Shown here: positions 44,139-50,247 of the stretch, one piece after another
Layout of the letters: the number at the start of each line of letters is the position of its first letter
Numbering within the stretch: position 1 is the stretch's first letter
Assembly: GCF_017312405.1 (NCBI RefSeq)
Contig: NZ_BLTG01000087.1
Coordinates: 1-50,247, forward strand
DNA from: Mycobacterium sp. PO1
GTDB lineage: Bacteria > Actinomycetota > Actinomycetes > Mycobacteriales > Mycobacteriaceae
Length of the DNA stretch: 50,247 bases
Direction of reading: 5' to 3'
Translations under genes and position numbers: made by a program
Notes under the pieces: generated by a model
What the model saw: the letters and a program-made list of their open reading frames with translations, nothing else
Databases searched by the model: none
What the model was told of the DNA's origin: nothing

Positions 44139-45284
44139 TCAGATCACCAACTCGGCGATCAGCGCGTCCACCACGGCCAGCAGATCGCCGTCGTGTTCCT
44201 CGGCAACCCGGCGCTGCCGCTGATACGACGCGCCGGCCCGGTAGATGTCGGCGACCCGGGCCAGTTCGTCGCTGCACGACAACGACTGCGCCACCGGGGA
44301 CAACCGCTCGAGCAGCGCGTCGAGATCCTCGGTCACCAGCTTCTCGTTGCTGTCCGCGTCCTGGATGATGATCGCGTCCAGCCCGTAACGCGCGGCGCGC
44401 CACTTGTTCTCCTGAACATGCCAGGGCGGCATCACCGGAAGCGTCTCCCCCGCCTCGAGCCGGCGGTCCAGATCCACGATCAGGCAGTGCGTCAACGCCA
44501 CCAGCGCCGAGAGCTCCTGCAGATTGGACACCCCGTCGAAGATCCGCACCTCGATCGTGCCGAGATGCGGGGAAGGCCTGATGTCCCAGCGGATCTCGTT
44601 CATGTGGTCGATGATGCCGGTCTTCTTCTGGTCGGCGACGAACCCTTCGAACTCGCTCCACTTCTGGAACTGGAACGGCAGCCCGGCCGTCGGCAGCTGC
44701 TGGAACATCATCGCCCGGTTGCTGGCGTACCCGGTGTCCTCACCCTCCCAGTACGGCGAGGAGGCCGACAGCGCCAGCAGATGCGGGTAGTACTTGAGCA
44801 TCGAGGTGATGATCGGCATGACCTTGTGCTCCGAGGACACCCCGACATGGACGTGCACCCCCCAGATCAGCATCTGCCGGCCCCACCACTGGGTGCGCTT
44901 GATCAGCTCGGCGTAGCGGGGGGCGTCGGTGAGTTTCTGCGCCGACCACTTCGCGAACGGGTGGGTGCCGGCACAGAACAGTTCCATGCCGCGCTCGCGC
45001 ACGATCTGGCGGACCGGCTGCAGTGTCGACGCCAGATCGGCCATCGCCTCCCCGGTGTTGTCGCAGATGCCGGTGACGACCTCGACGGTGTTGCGCAGCA
45101 ATTCCTTGTGCACGTGCGGGTTCTCGCCCAGTTCGGCGATCACCGACGCCGCTTCGTTGCTCAGGTCGCGGGTGTCGGGGTCGACGAGCGCGAACTCCCA
45201 CTCGACGCCGAGGGTCGGCCGGGGCGACCCGGCGAACTCGATGCGGGCACCGGCCCCGGAATCAGGACCCGGTGATGACGCCAC
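44139..45284 (-). CDS. Carboxylate-amine/glutamate-cysteine ligase (YbdK/GCS2 family)
   Basis: A 381-residue ATP-dependent ligase. It has PTLGVEWEFALVDP at the start, WGVHVHVGVSSE and SNRAMMFQQLP in the middle, and GTIEVRIFDGVSNLQE. YbdK-type proteins show weak glutamate-cysteine ligase activity in vitro. Mycobacteria use mycothiol, not glutathione, so the true substrate is unclear. The GTG at 45284 overlaps the sodC 3' end by 23 bases. Rv0433 is the M. tuberculosis counterpart. Confidence 0.92.
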   Translation of the reverse strand: MASSPGPDSGAGARIEFAGSPRPTLGVEWEFALVDPDTRDLSNEAASVIAELGENPHVHKELLRNTVEVVTGICDNTGEAMADLASTLQPVRQIVRERGMELFCAGTHPFAKWSAQKLTDAPRYAELIKRTQWWGRQMLIWGVHVHVGVSSEHKVMPIITSMLKYYPHLLALSASSPYWEGEDTGYASNRAMMFQQLPTAGLPFQFQKWSEFEGFVADQKKTGIIDHMNEIRWDIRPSPHLGTIEVRIFDGVSNLQELSALVALTHCLIVDLDRRLEAGETLPVMPPWHVQENKWRAARYGLDAIIIQDADSNEKLVTEDLDALLERLSPVAQSLSCSDELARVADIYRAGASYQRQRRVAEEHDGDLLAVVDALIAELVI

Positions 45285-45963
45285 AGGCCACCCGCGATCC
45301 GGCGTCGCCGGTCGCCAGCGTGTCCTGGTCCGGGCCCGGGGTTCCGTTGACCTGGGTGTACTTCTCCGGCGGAATGTTGCCGAAGTTGCTGGGCGACTCG
45401 TGGACCATCAGCGCGGTCCCCTCGCTGCCGGTCAGGTCTTCCATCGTGAAGGCGTCGGTGGCCACCACGAGCATGGCCGAGCCGTCCTCTTTGACGAACA
45501 GGTTCGGCAGGTCGCCGCTGGCGGGGTAGCTGCTGTGCCCGGGCACCTGCAGGTGACCGCCGGCCGACAGGAAGTCGCCCGGCTGTCCGCCCGTCGGCGG
45601 GGTGGACGGGGCCTCACACTGACCGACCGAGTGGACGTGCAGGCCGTGGAAGCCGGGCTCCAGCTCGCTGCCCTCGCCGGCCTGCACGGTGATCGTCGCG
45701 TAGCCGTCGGAGAACTCGAACTCGGCGGTGGCCACCGTGGTGCCGTCGGGTGACTTCAGGTCAGCGGTGAGCATCTCCCCCGCTGCGGCGGCCGACCCGC
45801 CGCCGTGCTCCTCACCGGGACCCGCCGACGGCGACGGTGATCCCGTCCAGATCGCGGGTGTGGTGCCCGTGGTGTCCGAGGGCACTTGCCCGGGCGGGGC
45901 GCAGGCACTGAGCGCGAGCGCGGGCACTGCGAACAAGGTGGCGGCGGCGACGGTCCTGAGCAT
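45262..45963 (-). CDS. sodC: Cu/Zn superoxide dismutase (lipoprotein)
   Basis: A 233-residue secreted lipoprotein. The signal peptide ends in the lipobox LSAC, and a Pro/Ser/Gly-rich linker follows. Copper and zinc ligands are visible: H-x-H in GFHGLHVHSVG, GGHLQVPGHSS, and the last His in ALMVHESPSN. It removes superoxide outside the membrane and protects from host or environmental oxidation. It overlaps the ligase gene by 23 bases and follows virR by ten. Confidence 0.97.
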   Translation of the reverse strand: MLRTVAAATLFAVPALALSACAPPGQVPSDTTGTTPAIWTGSPSPSAGPGEEHGGGSAAAAGEMLTADLKSPDGTTVATAEFEFSDGYATITVQAGEGSELEPGFHGLHVHSVGQCEAPSTPPTGGQPGDFLSAGGHLQVPGHSSYPASGDLPNLFVKEDGSAMLVVATDAFTMEDLTGSEGTALMVHESPSNFGNIPPEKYTQVNGTPGPDQDTLATGDAGSRVACGVITGS

Positions 45964-45973
45964 GCCCAAGAGC

Positions 45974-46435
45974 CTAACCGGTGACAGCCACCACAACGCC
46001 CGGTGGCTGCTCCAGAAGTTGGGGAACCCGGGGCGCGACGGGTGCCTCGAGCAATCTGCCGATCTCCTCGGCCGCCTGCTGTTCACCCGGGGTGTCACCG
46101 AAGAACACGGTGGTGACCGTCGTGTCCGGCAGCTCCAGGTTGCCGGTCTCGGTGACGTTCCAGTCGGCGTCGCGCAGCCGGGTGGCCGTCGCGTCGGCCG
46201 CGCCCTCGACGGTGCCGATGTTGAACACGCGCACCTCAGGGCGCTCCGGCTCGGCCGGGGCCGACGTCGTCGTGGCCGTCGTGGTGGTCGTGACGGCGGC
46301 GATCGACGAATCGTCCCCGTCGTCGGACCCGCCTCCCATCGTCTGCAACGCGATGAGCAGGAATGCCACACCGAGGAACAACAGCACCATGATGATGGCG
46401 CGCAGGGGCAGGCCCGAGGAGTCTCGCTGGTTCAT
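45974..46435 (-). CDS. virR: LytR_C-domain membrane protein (VirR-like)
   Basis: A 153-residue protein with one N-terminal hydrophobic segment (AIIMVLLFLGVAFLLIALQ), a Thr-rich linker, and a C-terminal LytR_C domain (EVRVFNIGTVEGAADATATRLRD). The M. tuberculosis counterpart Rv0431 (VirR, about 164 residues) controls vesicle release and immune signalling. The position between sodC and DUF3263 confirms the match. Confidence 0.9.
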   Translation of the reverse strand: MNQRDSSGLPLRAIIMVLLFLGVAFLLIALQTMGGGSDDGDDSSIAAVTTTTTATTTSAPAEPERPEVRVFNIGTVEGAADATATRLRDADWNVTETGNLELPDTTVTTVFFGDTPGEQQAAEEIGRLLEAPVAPRVPQLLEQPPGVVVAVTG

Positions 46436-46466
46436 CGGCGCCTACTGTATCGACACCCGGTAGCGA

Positions 46467-46775
46467 TCAGGTCACATCGAAGCCGAGGCGACGTGCCGCC
46501 CTGGCCTTCTGCCTGCTGGCGCGCAGCCGCCGCAACCGCTTGACCAGCATCGGATCGGCCGCCAGGGCCTCGGGGCGGTCCACCAGCGCGTTGAGCACCT
46601 GGTAGTAGCGGGTCGCCGACATCGAGAACAGTTCCTTGATGGCGTCTTCCTTGGAGCCCGCGTACTTCCACCACTGCCGTTCGAAGGCCAGGATGTCGTG
46701 TTCGCGACGGGTCAAGCCGTCGGTGGGTTCGGTGTCGTCCCCGGAGTGCTCAGCCCGCGCAATCGCGCCGTCCAT
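46467..46775 (-). CDS. DUF3263 protein (Rv0430-like)
   Basis: A 102-residue protein, the same length as Rv0430. It has a helical core (LTRREHDILAFERQWWKYAG, then FSMSATRYYQVLNALV) that looks like a winged or HTH-type DNA-binding region, and a basic C-terminus (KRLRRLRASRQKARAARR). The ATG at 46775 is preferred over upstream in-frame starts because length and family start agree. It diverges from def and probably leads the virR-sodC-ligase operon. Confidence 0.88.
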   Translation of the reverse strand: MDGAIARAEHSGDDTEPTDGLTRREHDILAFERQWWKYAGSKEDAIKELFSMSATRYYQVLNALVDRPEALAADPMLVKRLRRLRASRQKARAARRLGFDVT

Positions 46776-46913
46776 ATTGCTAATGGGACCTTTCCGACAA
46801 TCGAGAATGACATCCATGTGGTTTCGGCGAGTATTCAATCACGGGTTGGTCACGGAAGTCGTCACAAACCGCCGCGAGTCGGCGGCCGAACCGCCGCACT
46901 AAGCTTGCCGGTC
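46776..46913. promoter_or_regulatory. Divergent promoter region between DUF3263 gene and def
   Basis: A 138-base gap that must hold promoters for both directions. It is less GC-rich in its left half. AAAGG lies upstream of the DUF3263 start. No convincing -35/-10 pair or operator was identified. Confidence 0.4.
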
Positions 46914-47507
46914 ATGGCCGTACGACCCATCTGCATCGTAGGAGATCCCGTCCTGCACACCGCGACCGAACCGGTGCCCGTCGCCGACGATGGTTCGCTG
47001 CCCGCCGAGATCGCGGATCTGATCCAAGACCTCTACGACACGATGGACGCCGCACACGGGGTCGGGCTGGCAGCCAACCAGATCGGAGTCGGCAAGCGAC
47101 TGTTCGTCTACGACTGCGCCGACGCGCGGGGCAAGACCGTGCGCCGGCGCGGGGTGGTGATCAACCCGGTGCTGGAAACCTCCGAGGTGCCCGAGACCAT
47201 GCCCGACCCCGAGGACGACGACGAGGGCTGCCTGTCGGTGCCCGGGGAATCGTTCCCGACCGGCCGCGCGTCGTGGGCGCGGGTGACGGGTCTGGACGCC
47301 GACGGCTCGGCGATCACCCTCGAGGGTGAGGATCTGTTCGCGCGGATGCTTCAGCACGAGACCGGCCACCTGGACGGCTTCCTCTACGTGGACCGGCTCA
47401 TCGGCCGCAACGCCCGCAGCGCCAAGCGCGCGATCAAGTCCCACGGCTGGGGCGTACCGGGCTTGTCATGGATGCCCGGCGAGGACCCCGACCCGTTCGG
47501 CCACTGA
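46914..47507 (+). CDS. def: Peptide deformylase
   Basis: A 197-residue deformylase, the exact length of Rv0429c. All three motifs are present: GVGLAANQIG near residue 50, EGCLSVPGE near 106, and QHETGHLDG near 148. It removes formyl groups from new proteins with a metal ion. Residues PEDDDE before motif 2 make an acidic insertion. The ATG at 46914 precedes the GNAT gene by only three bases of spacing at the other end. Confidence 0.97.
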   Translation: MAVRPICIVGDPVLHTATEPVPVADDGSLPAEIADLIQDLYDTMDAAHGVGLAANQIGVGKRLFVYDCADARGKTVRRRGVVINPVLETSEVPETMPDPEDDDEGCLSVPGESFPTGRASWARVTGLDADGSAITLEGEDLFARMLQHETGHLDGFLYVDRLIGRNARSAKRAIKSHGWGVPGLSWMPGEDPDPFGH

Positions 47508-47510
47508 CCC

Positions 47511-48419
47511 GTGACAGACCTGCCCGAGGTCGGCACCCGAGTCAGCCTGCGGTACCGCCTGCCCGCAGGTGAGACACCGCCGCACTCCGACGTCGTGGGT
47601 CATCTGATCGACACCGGCGCGACGGTGCGGGTGCGCACCCGACGCGGAGAGGTCGTCGAGGTGGCGTCGGCCGACGTGCTGGCGGTGCGGGTCGTTCCGG
47701 AGATGCCTGTGCGCACGGGCGACATCCGCAATCTCGAACATGCGGCCGCGCTGGCGTGGCCGGGCACCGAGCATGCCTGGCTCGGCGAATGGCTGGCGCG
47801 GTTCGGACACGGAAGCACCCGACGGGCCAATTCGGCTGTGCCGCTGCGCTTCACCTCGTACGCCGAGATCGCCGCAGTGGCCGACTGGTACAGCTCCCGA
47901 GGGGTGCCGGCGTTGATCTCGGCACCCGACCGGCTGCTGCGGATTCCTCCGGGCGTGCCGACGGACGCCGAGAACCTCGTGATGGCAACCGATCTCGATG
48001 ATCCCGCGCCGCCGCCAGCCGACCTCGTGGTGTCGTCGCGCCCTGACGACCGGTGGCGGCAGCTGTATCAACGCGACGTGCCCGTCGAGGTCCTGACCGC
48101 TGTCGTCGACGGTGAGGTCGCCTTCGCCGCGCTGGACGACGCCGCGGTGGGGCGCGGCGCGGTGACCGAGGCGCCGGACGGGACGCGATGGGCCGGCATC
48201 TCCGCGGTACACGTCTCCGAACACGCGCGGCGTCGCGGTCTGGCCCGCGCACTGTGCACCGGCCTGCTCGCGTGGGCCCGCGACCGCGGCGCCACCGGTG
48301 GTTACGTGCAGGTCGTCGCCGACAACACCGGCGCGCGAGCGTTGTACGAGTCGATGGGATTTCGCGAGCACCACCGCTCCCGCTATGTGCGTGCCGACGA
48401 CCTGCTCGCCCACACGTAG
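47511..48419 (+). CDS. GNAT family N-acetyltransferase (Rv0428c-like)
   Basis: A 302-residue protein, the length of Rv0428c. The C-terminal part (about residues 175-300) has the GNAT acetyl-CoA site ARRRGLARALC and the NTGARALYESMGF end. The first 170 residues form an additional domain with an Sm-like or OB-like start (GTRVSLRYRLPAGE). The GTG at 47511 follows the def stop by three bases. The acceptor is unknown. Confidence 0.93.
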   Translation: MTDLPEVGTRVSLRYRLPAGETPPHSDVVGHLIDTGATVRVRTRRGEVVEVASADVLAVRVVPEMPVRTGDIRNLEHAAALAWPGTEHAWLGEWLARFGHGSTRRANSAVPLRFTSYAEIAAVADWYSSRGVPALISAPDRLLRIPPGVPTDAENLVMATDLDDPAPPPADLVVSSRPDDRWRQLYQRDVPVEVLTAVVDGEVAFAALDDAAVGRGAVTEAPDGTRWAGISAVHVSEHARRRGLARALCTGLLAWARDRGATGGYVQVVADNTGARALYESMGFREHHRSRYVRADDLLAHT

Positions 48420-48428
48420 GGTTGGCGC

Positions 48429-49247
48429 ATGCGAGTGGCCACCTGGAACGTCAACTCCATCCGCGCTCGCGTCGACCGCGTCACCGACTGGCTGGCCCGC
48501 GCCGACGTCGATGTGCTGGCGATGCAGGAGACCAAGTGCTCCGACGATCAGTTCCCCACCATGCCGTTCGCCGCGCTGGGCTACGACGTGGTCCACTGCG
48601 GGTTCAATCAGTGGAACGGCGTGGCGATCGCCTCCAGGGTCGGCATCGACGACGTCGAGGTCGGCTTCCCCGGGCAACCGACCTGGAGCGACAAGCCCGA
48701 GAACGAGGCCGCCGCCGAAGCGCGGGCACTGGGTGCGACCTGCGCCGGCGTGCGAGTGTGGAGTCTGTACATCCCGAACGGGCGCACTGTCGACTCGCCC
48801 CACTATCGGTACAAGCTGGAATGGATTGCCGCCCTTCGTGAGACCGCAGCGTCGTGGTTGACCGCCGACGCCGGTGCGCAGATCGCGTTGATGGGCGACT
48901 GGAACATCGCGCCCACCGACGAAGACGTCTGGGACATGGAGGTGTTTCGGGACAGCACCCACGTCACCGAACCCGAACGCACCGCGTTCACCGCGGTGAT
49001 CGACGCCGGTTTCACCGACGTGGTGCGCCCGTACACGCCAGGCCCGGACGTGTTCACCTACTGGGACTACACGCAGCTTCGGTTCCCCAAGAACCGTGGT
49101 ATGCGAATCGATTTCATTCTCGGCTCACCGGCGTTGGCCGACCGGGTCACCCATGGCGAGATCGTCCGCGACGAGCGCAAGACCGGGAAGAACAGGGTCG
49201 GGTCACCCAGTGACCATGCGCCGGTGCTGATCGAACTGGTCCCGTAG
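48429..49247 (+). CDS. xthA: Exodeoxyribonuclease III
   Basis: A 272-residue ExoIII-family AP endonuclease/3'-5' exonuclease for base-excision repair. The metal Glu is in QETKCSDDQ, the MGDWNIAPTDED segment holds Asp and Asn, and RIDFILGSP and GSPSDHAP end the active site. The ATG at 48429 lies nine bases after the GNAT stop, so def, GNAT and xthA are probably one operon. Rv0427c is the equivalent. Confidence 0.96.
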   Translation: MRVATWNVNSIRARVDRVTDWLARADVDVLAMQETKCSDDQFPTMPFAALGYDVVHCGFNQWNGVAIASRVGIDDVEVGFPGQPTWSDKPENEAAAEARALGATCAGVRVWSLYIPNGRTVDSPHYRYKLEWIAALRETAASWLTADAGAQIALMGDWNIAPTDEDVWDMEVFRDSTHVTEPERTAFTAVIDAGFTDVVRPYTPGPDVFTYWDYTQLRFPKNRGMRIDFILGSPALADRVTHGEIVRDERKTGKNRVGSPSDHAPVLIELVP

Positions 49248-49594
49248 TCCGAGACTGAGGCTGTTCTCGGCTTGATGAGCCACTTGCGTTTTCCCCCTCG
49301 CGATCCCCATCCCGGTTGCGGCCGCCTCACTCGCGCTTTCTGCCCTCCTTGCCGGTGACCCCGATCGCGGCCCATTTCTCCTCATCGCAACGCGGTCCTG
49401 CCCCAATCTGCCGTGATTTCAGATGGCCGACGAGTTCTTCGCCGCCACGCCGCGTTCTCGCACCTACTCACGGTTGTCCCCAATAGCAGGCCATTTCAGA
49501 TGGCGTTATCCCCAATCGCGTTTTCATCCCCAGCGTGAGCGGGGAGATGTCGCGGCGCGGCTGAGTGTCCGGAGCGGCCTCTAAAGTAGAACAC
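49248..49594. other. 347-base intergenic region with short repeats
   Basis: No gene was seen. CCGAGA and TCTCGG (49249-49270) could form a weak hairpin after xthA. A 27-base unit, CCCCAAT-N8-ATTTCAGATGGC, occurs at 49401-49427 and 49478-49504. TTGTCCCCA (49474-49482) and TTATCCCCA (49506-49514) are each one base from a DnaA box. The right end holds the promoter and SOS box of the DUF222 gene. Confidence 0.7.
49401..49504 (+). repeat. Two imperfect 27-base direct repeats, 77 bases apart
   Basis: CCCCAAT, eight variable bases, ATTTCAGATGGC at 49401-49427 and 49478-49504. A third CCCCAAT follows at 49510-49516. Origin and role are unknown. Confidence 0.65.
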
Positions 49595-49602
49595 ATGTTC
49601 GA
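49582..49602 (+). promoter_or_regulatory. LexA-type SOS box overlapping the DUF222 start codon
   Basis: TAGAAC-ACAT-GTTCGA at 49587-49602 differs by one base from the mycobacterial LexA box TCGAAC-N4-GTTCGA. The ATG at 49595 is inside it. TAAAGT at 49582-49587 could be a -10, giving a leaderless transcript. DNA damage should therefore induce the gene. Confidence 0.75.
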
Positions 49603-50247
49603 TGGTTCGCTTCCAGGTCCGGCCGCGCTGGCCGACATTTCGGATGGCGAGTTGATCGAGGCGATCACCGGCTGGGCGGGCGCCGCGGCCGCAGCTCAGG
49701 CCCGACTGTTGGCCGCGGTGGCCGAACGGCGCCGCCGCGCCGAGACCACCGCCGACGCTGATCCGGTGCGCACCCGCTGGGCGTGTGACCCCGTCGATGA
49801 GGCCGCCGCCCAGATCGGGTGCGCACTGACCGTCTCCCACGGCCGCGCCGTGGCGCTGATGGACACCGCGGTCACCCTGCGTGACCATCTGCCCCGCCTC
49901 AACGCCCGCTTCCTGGCCGGCCAGGTCAGCGAGCGCGTGGTCGCGCGCATCGTGTGGCTGTGCGCCCTGGTCGTCGACGAACAGGTGTGGGCCCAACTCG
50001 ACGAACAGTTCGCCACCGCGGCCAGCACCTGGGGGACGCTATCGGGCGACAAACTCGACACCGCGATCACCGTGTGGATCCACACCCTCGACCCCGACGC
50101 CGTCCGGCGCGCGGCCACCGCCCACCGCGGCCGCGATATCCGCATCGGCGGCCGCGATCAGGCCGCGGGCACCACCAGCGTGTGGGGCCGGATCAACTCC
50201 CTCGACGCCGCGATCGCCGCGGCCCGCCTCAAAGCCATGGTCAACAG
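49595..50247 (+). CDS. DUF222 (13E12-type) protein, 5' part
   Basis: The frame stays open to the window edge, so only the first 217 codons are visible. The protein resembles the DUF222 part of REP13E12-family proteins (LIEAITGWAGAAAAAQARLL, then RVVARIVWLCALVVDEQVW). These usually end in an HNH nuclease domain, which would lie beyond the window. From memory, some M. tuberculosis 13E12 genes are SOS-controlled, which matches the box over this start codon. Confidence 0.85.
   Translation, partial: MFDGSLPGPAALADISDGELIEAITGWAGAAAAAQARLLAAVAERRRRAETTADADPVRTRWACDPVDEAAAQIGCALTVSHGRAVALMDTAVTLRDHLPRLNARFLAGQVSERVVARIVWLCALVVDEQVWAQLDEQFATAASTWGTLSGDKLDTAITVWIHTLDPDAVRRAATAHRGRDIRIGGRDQAAGTTSVWGRINSLDAAIAAARLKAMVN

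Noticed and set aside
49249..49270. A rho-independent terminator after xthA
   Set aside because: The six-base stem is short, the loop is ten bases and the T-rich tract is too far downstream.

Overview
This window is chromosomal DNA from a rapid-growing, high-GC actinomycete, almost certainly a Mycobacterium/Mycolicibacterium. Several things point there. GroEL2/Hsp65 stands alone behind two CIRCE operators. GTG and TTG starts are common, and neighbouring genes overlap by ATGA or GTGA. The gene order from xthA back to groEL2 follows the M. tuberculosis Rv0427c-Rv0440 block (from memory): xthA, GNAT, def, DUF3263, virR, sodC, YbdK ligase, LON-domain protein, tandem AAA ATPase, pssA, psd, moeA, SDR, groEL2. 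No tRNA, rRNA, CRISPR array, prophage or intact insertion sequence was seen.

Layout. 1-4.6 kb: a YkgB/RclC-like membrane protein, ECF sigma factor and zinc-type anti-sigma factor in one overlapping operon, then a crotonase, an FAD monooxygenase and its TetR. 4.5-8.1 kb: a DedA protein, and a GbsR/MarR-type regulator divergent from a three-gene ABC exporter. 8.1-13.1 kb: a membrane protein, polyphosphate kinase 2, an Rv3406-like alkylsulfatase behind a 26-bp palindrome, an aldehyde dehydrogenase and a PAP2 protein. 13.1-17.9 kb: DinB and VOC proteins, a D-aminoacylase, an SDR, a small flavin-fold protein, and a lower-GC gene joining an AbiEi-type winged helix to a DUF559 nuclease-like domain.

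18.0-29.8 kb: groEL2 with terminator and CIRCE elements, a TetR/SDR divergent pair, cupin, SF2 helicase, repeat-bearing lipoprotein, a frameshifted SRPBCC gene, a HAD phosphatase, two bacterial-PH membrane proteins, a second closely related SDR and moeA. 29.9-33.7 kb: psd, pssA and a CDC48-like ATPase, tightly packed. 33.8-43.5 kb: a cation and pH homeostasis block (DUF1707 protein, CPA1 antiporter, TrkA-type RCK protein, Mrp antiporter operon with fused A and B, methyltransferase) placed between the homologues of Rv0434 and Rv0435c. 43.5-49.2 kb: LON-domain protein, YbdK ligase, sodC, virR, DUF3263, then def, GNAT and xthA. 49.2-50.2 kb: a repeat-bearing intergenic region and the start of a DUF222 (13E12-type) gene whose start codon lies inside a LexA-type SOS box.

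The themes are redox and envelope stress (RclC/sigma/anti-sigma, sodC, groEL2), phospholipid synthesis, ion homeostasis and many small repressor/oxidoreductase pairs. No clearly new multi-gene system is demonstrated. The best leads are the operator-like palindromes at 9997-10022 and 33764-33816, the SOS box over the DUF222 start, the orphan AbiEi-DUF559 gene with its TTATCCACA box, and the ATPase whose first AAA module looks catalytically dead.
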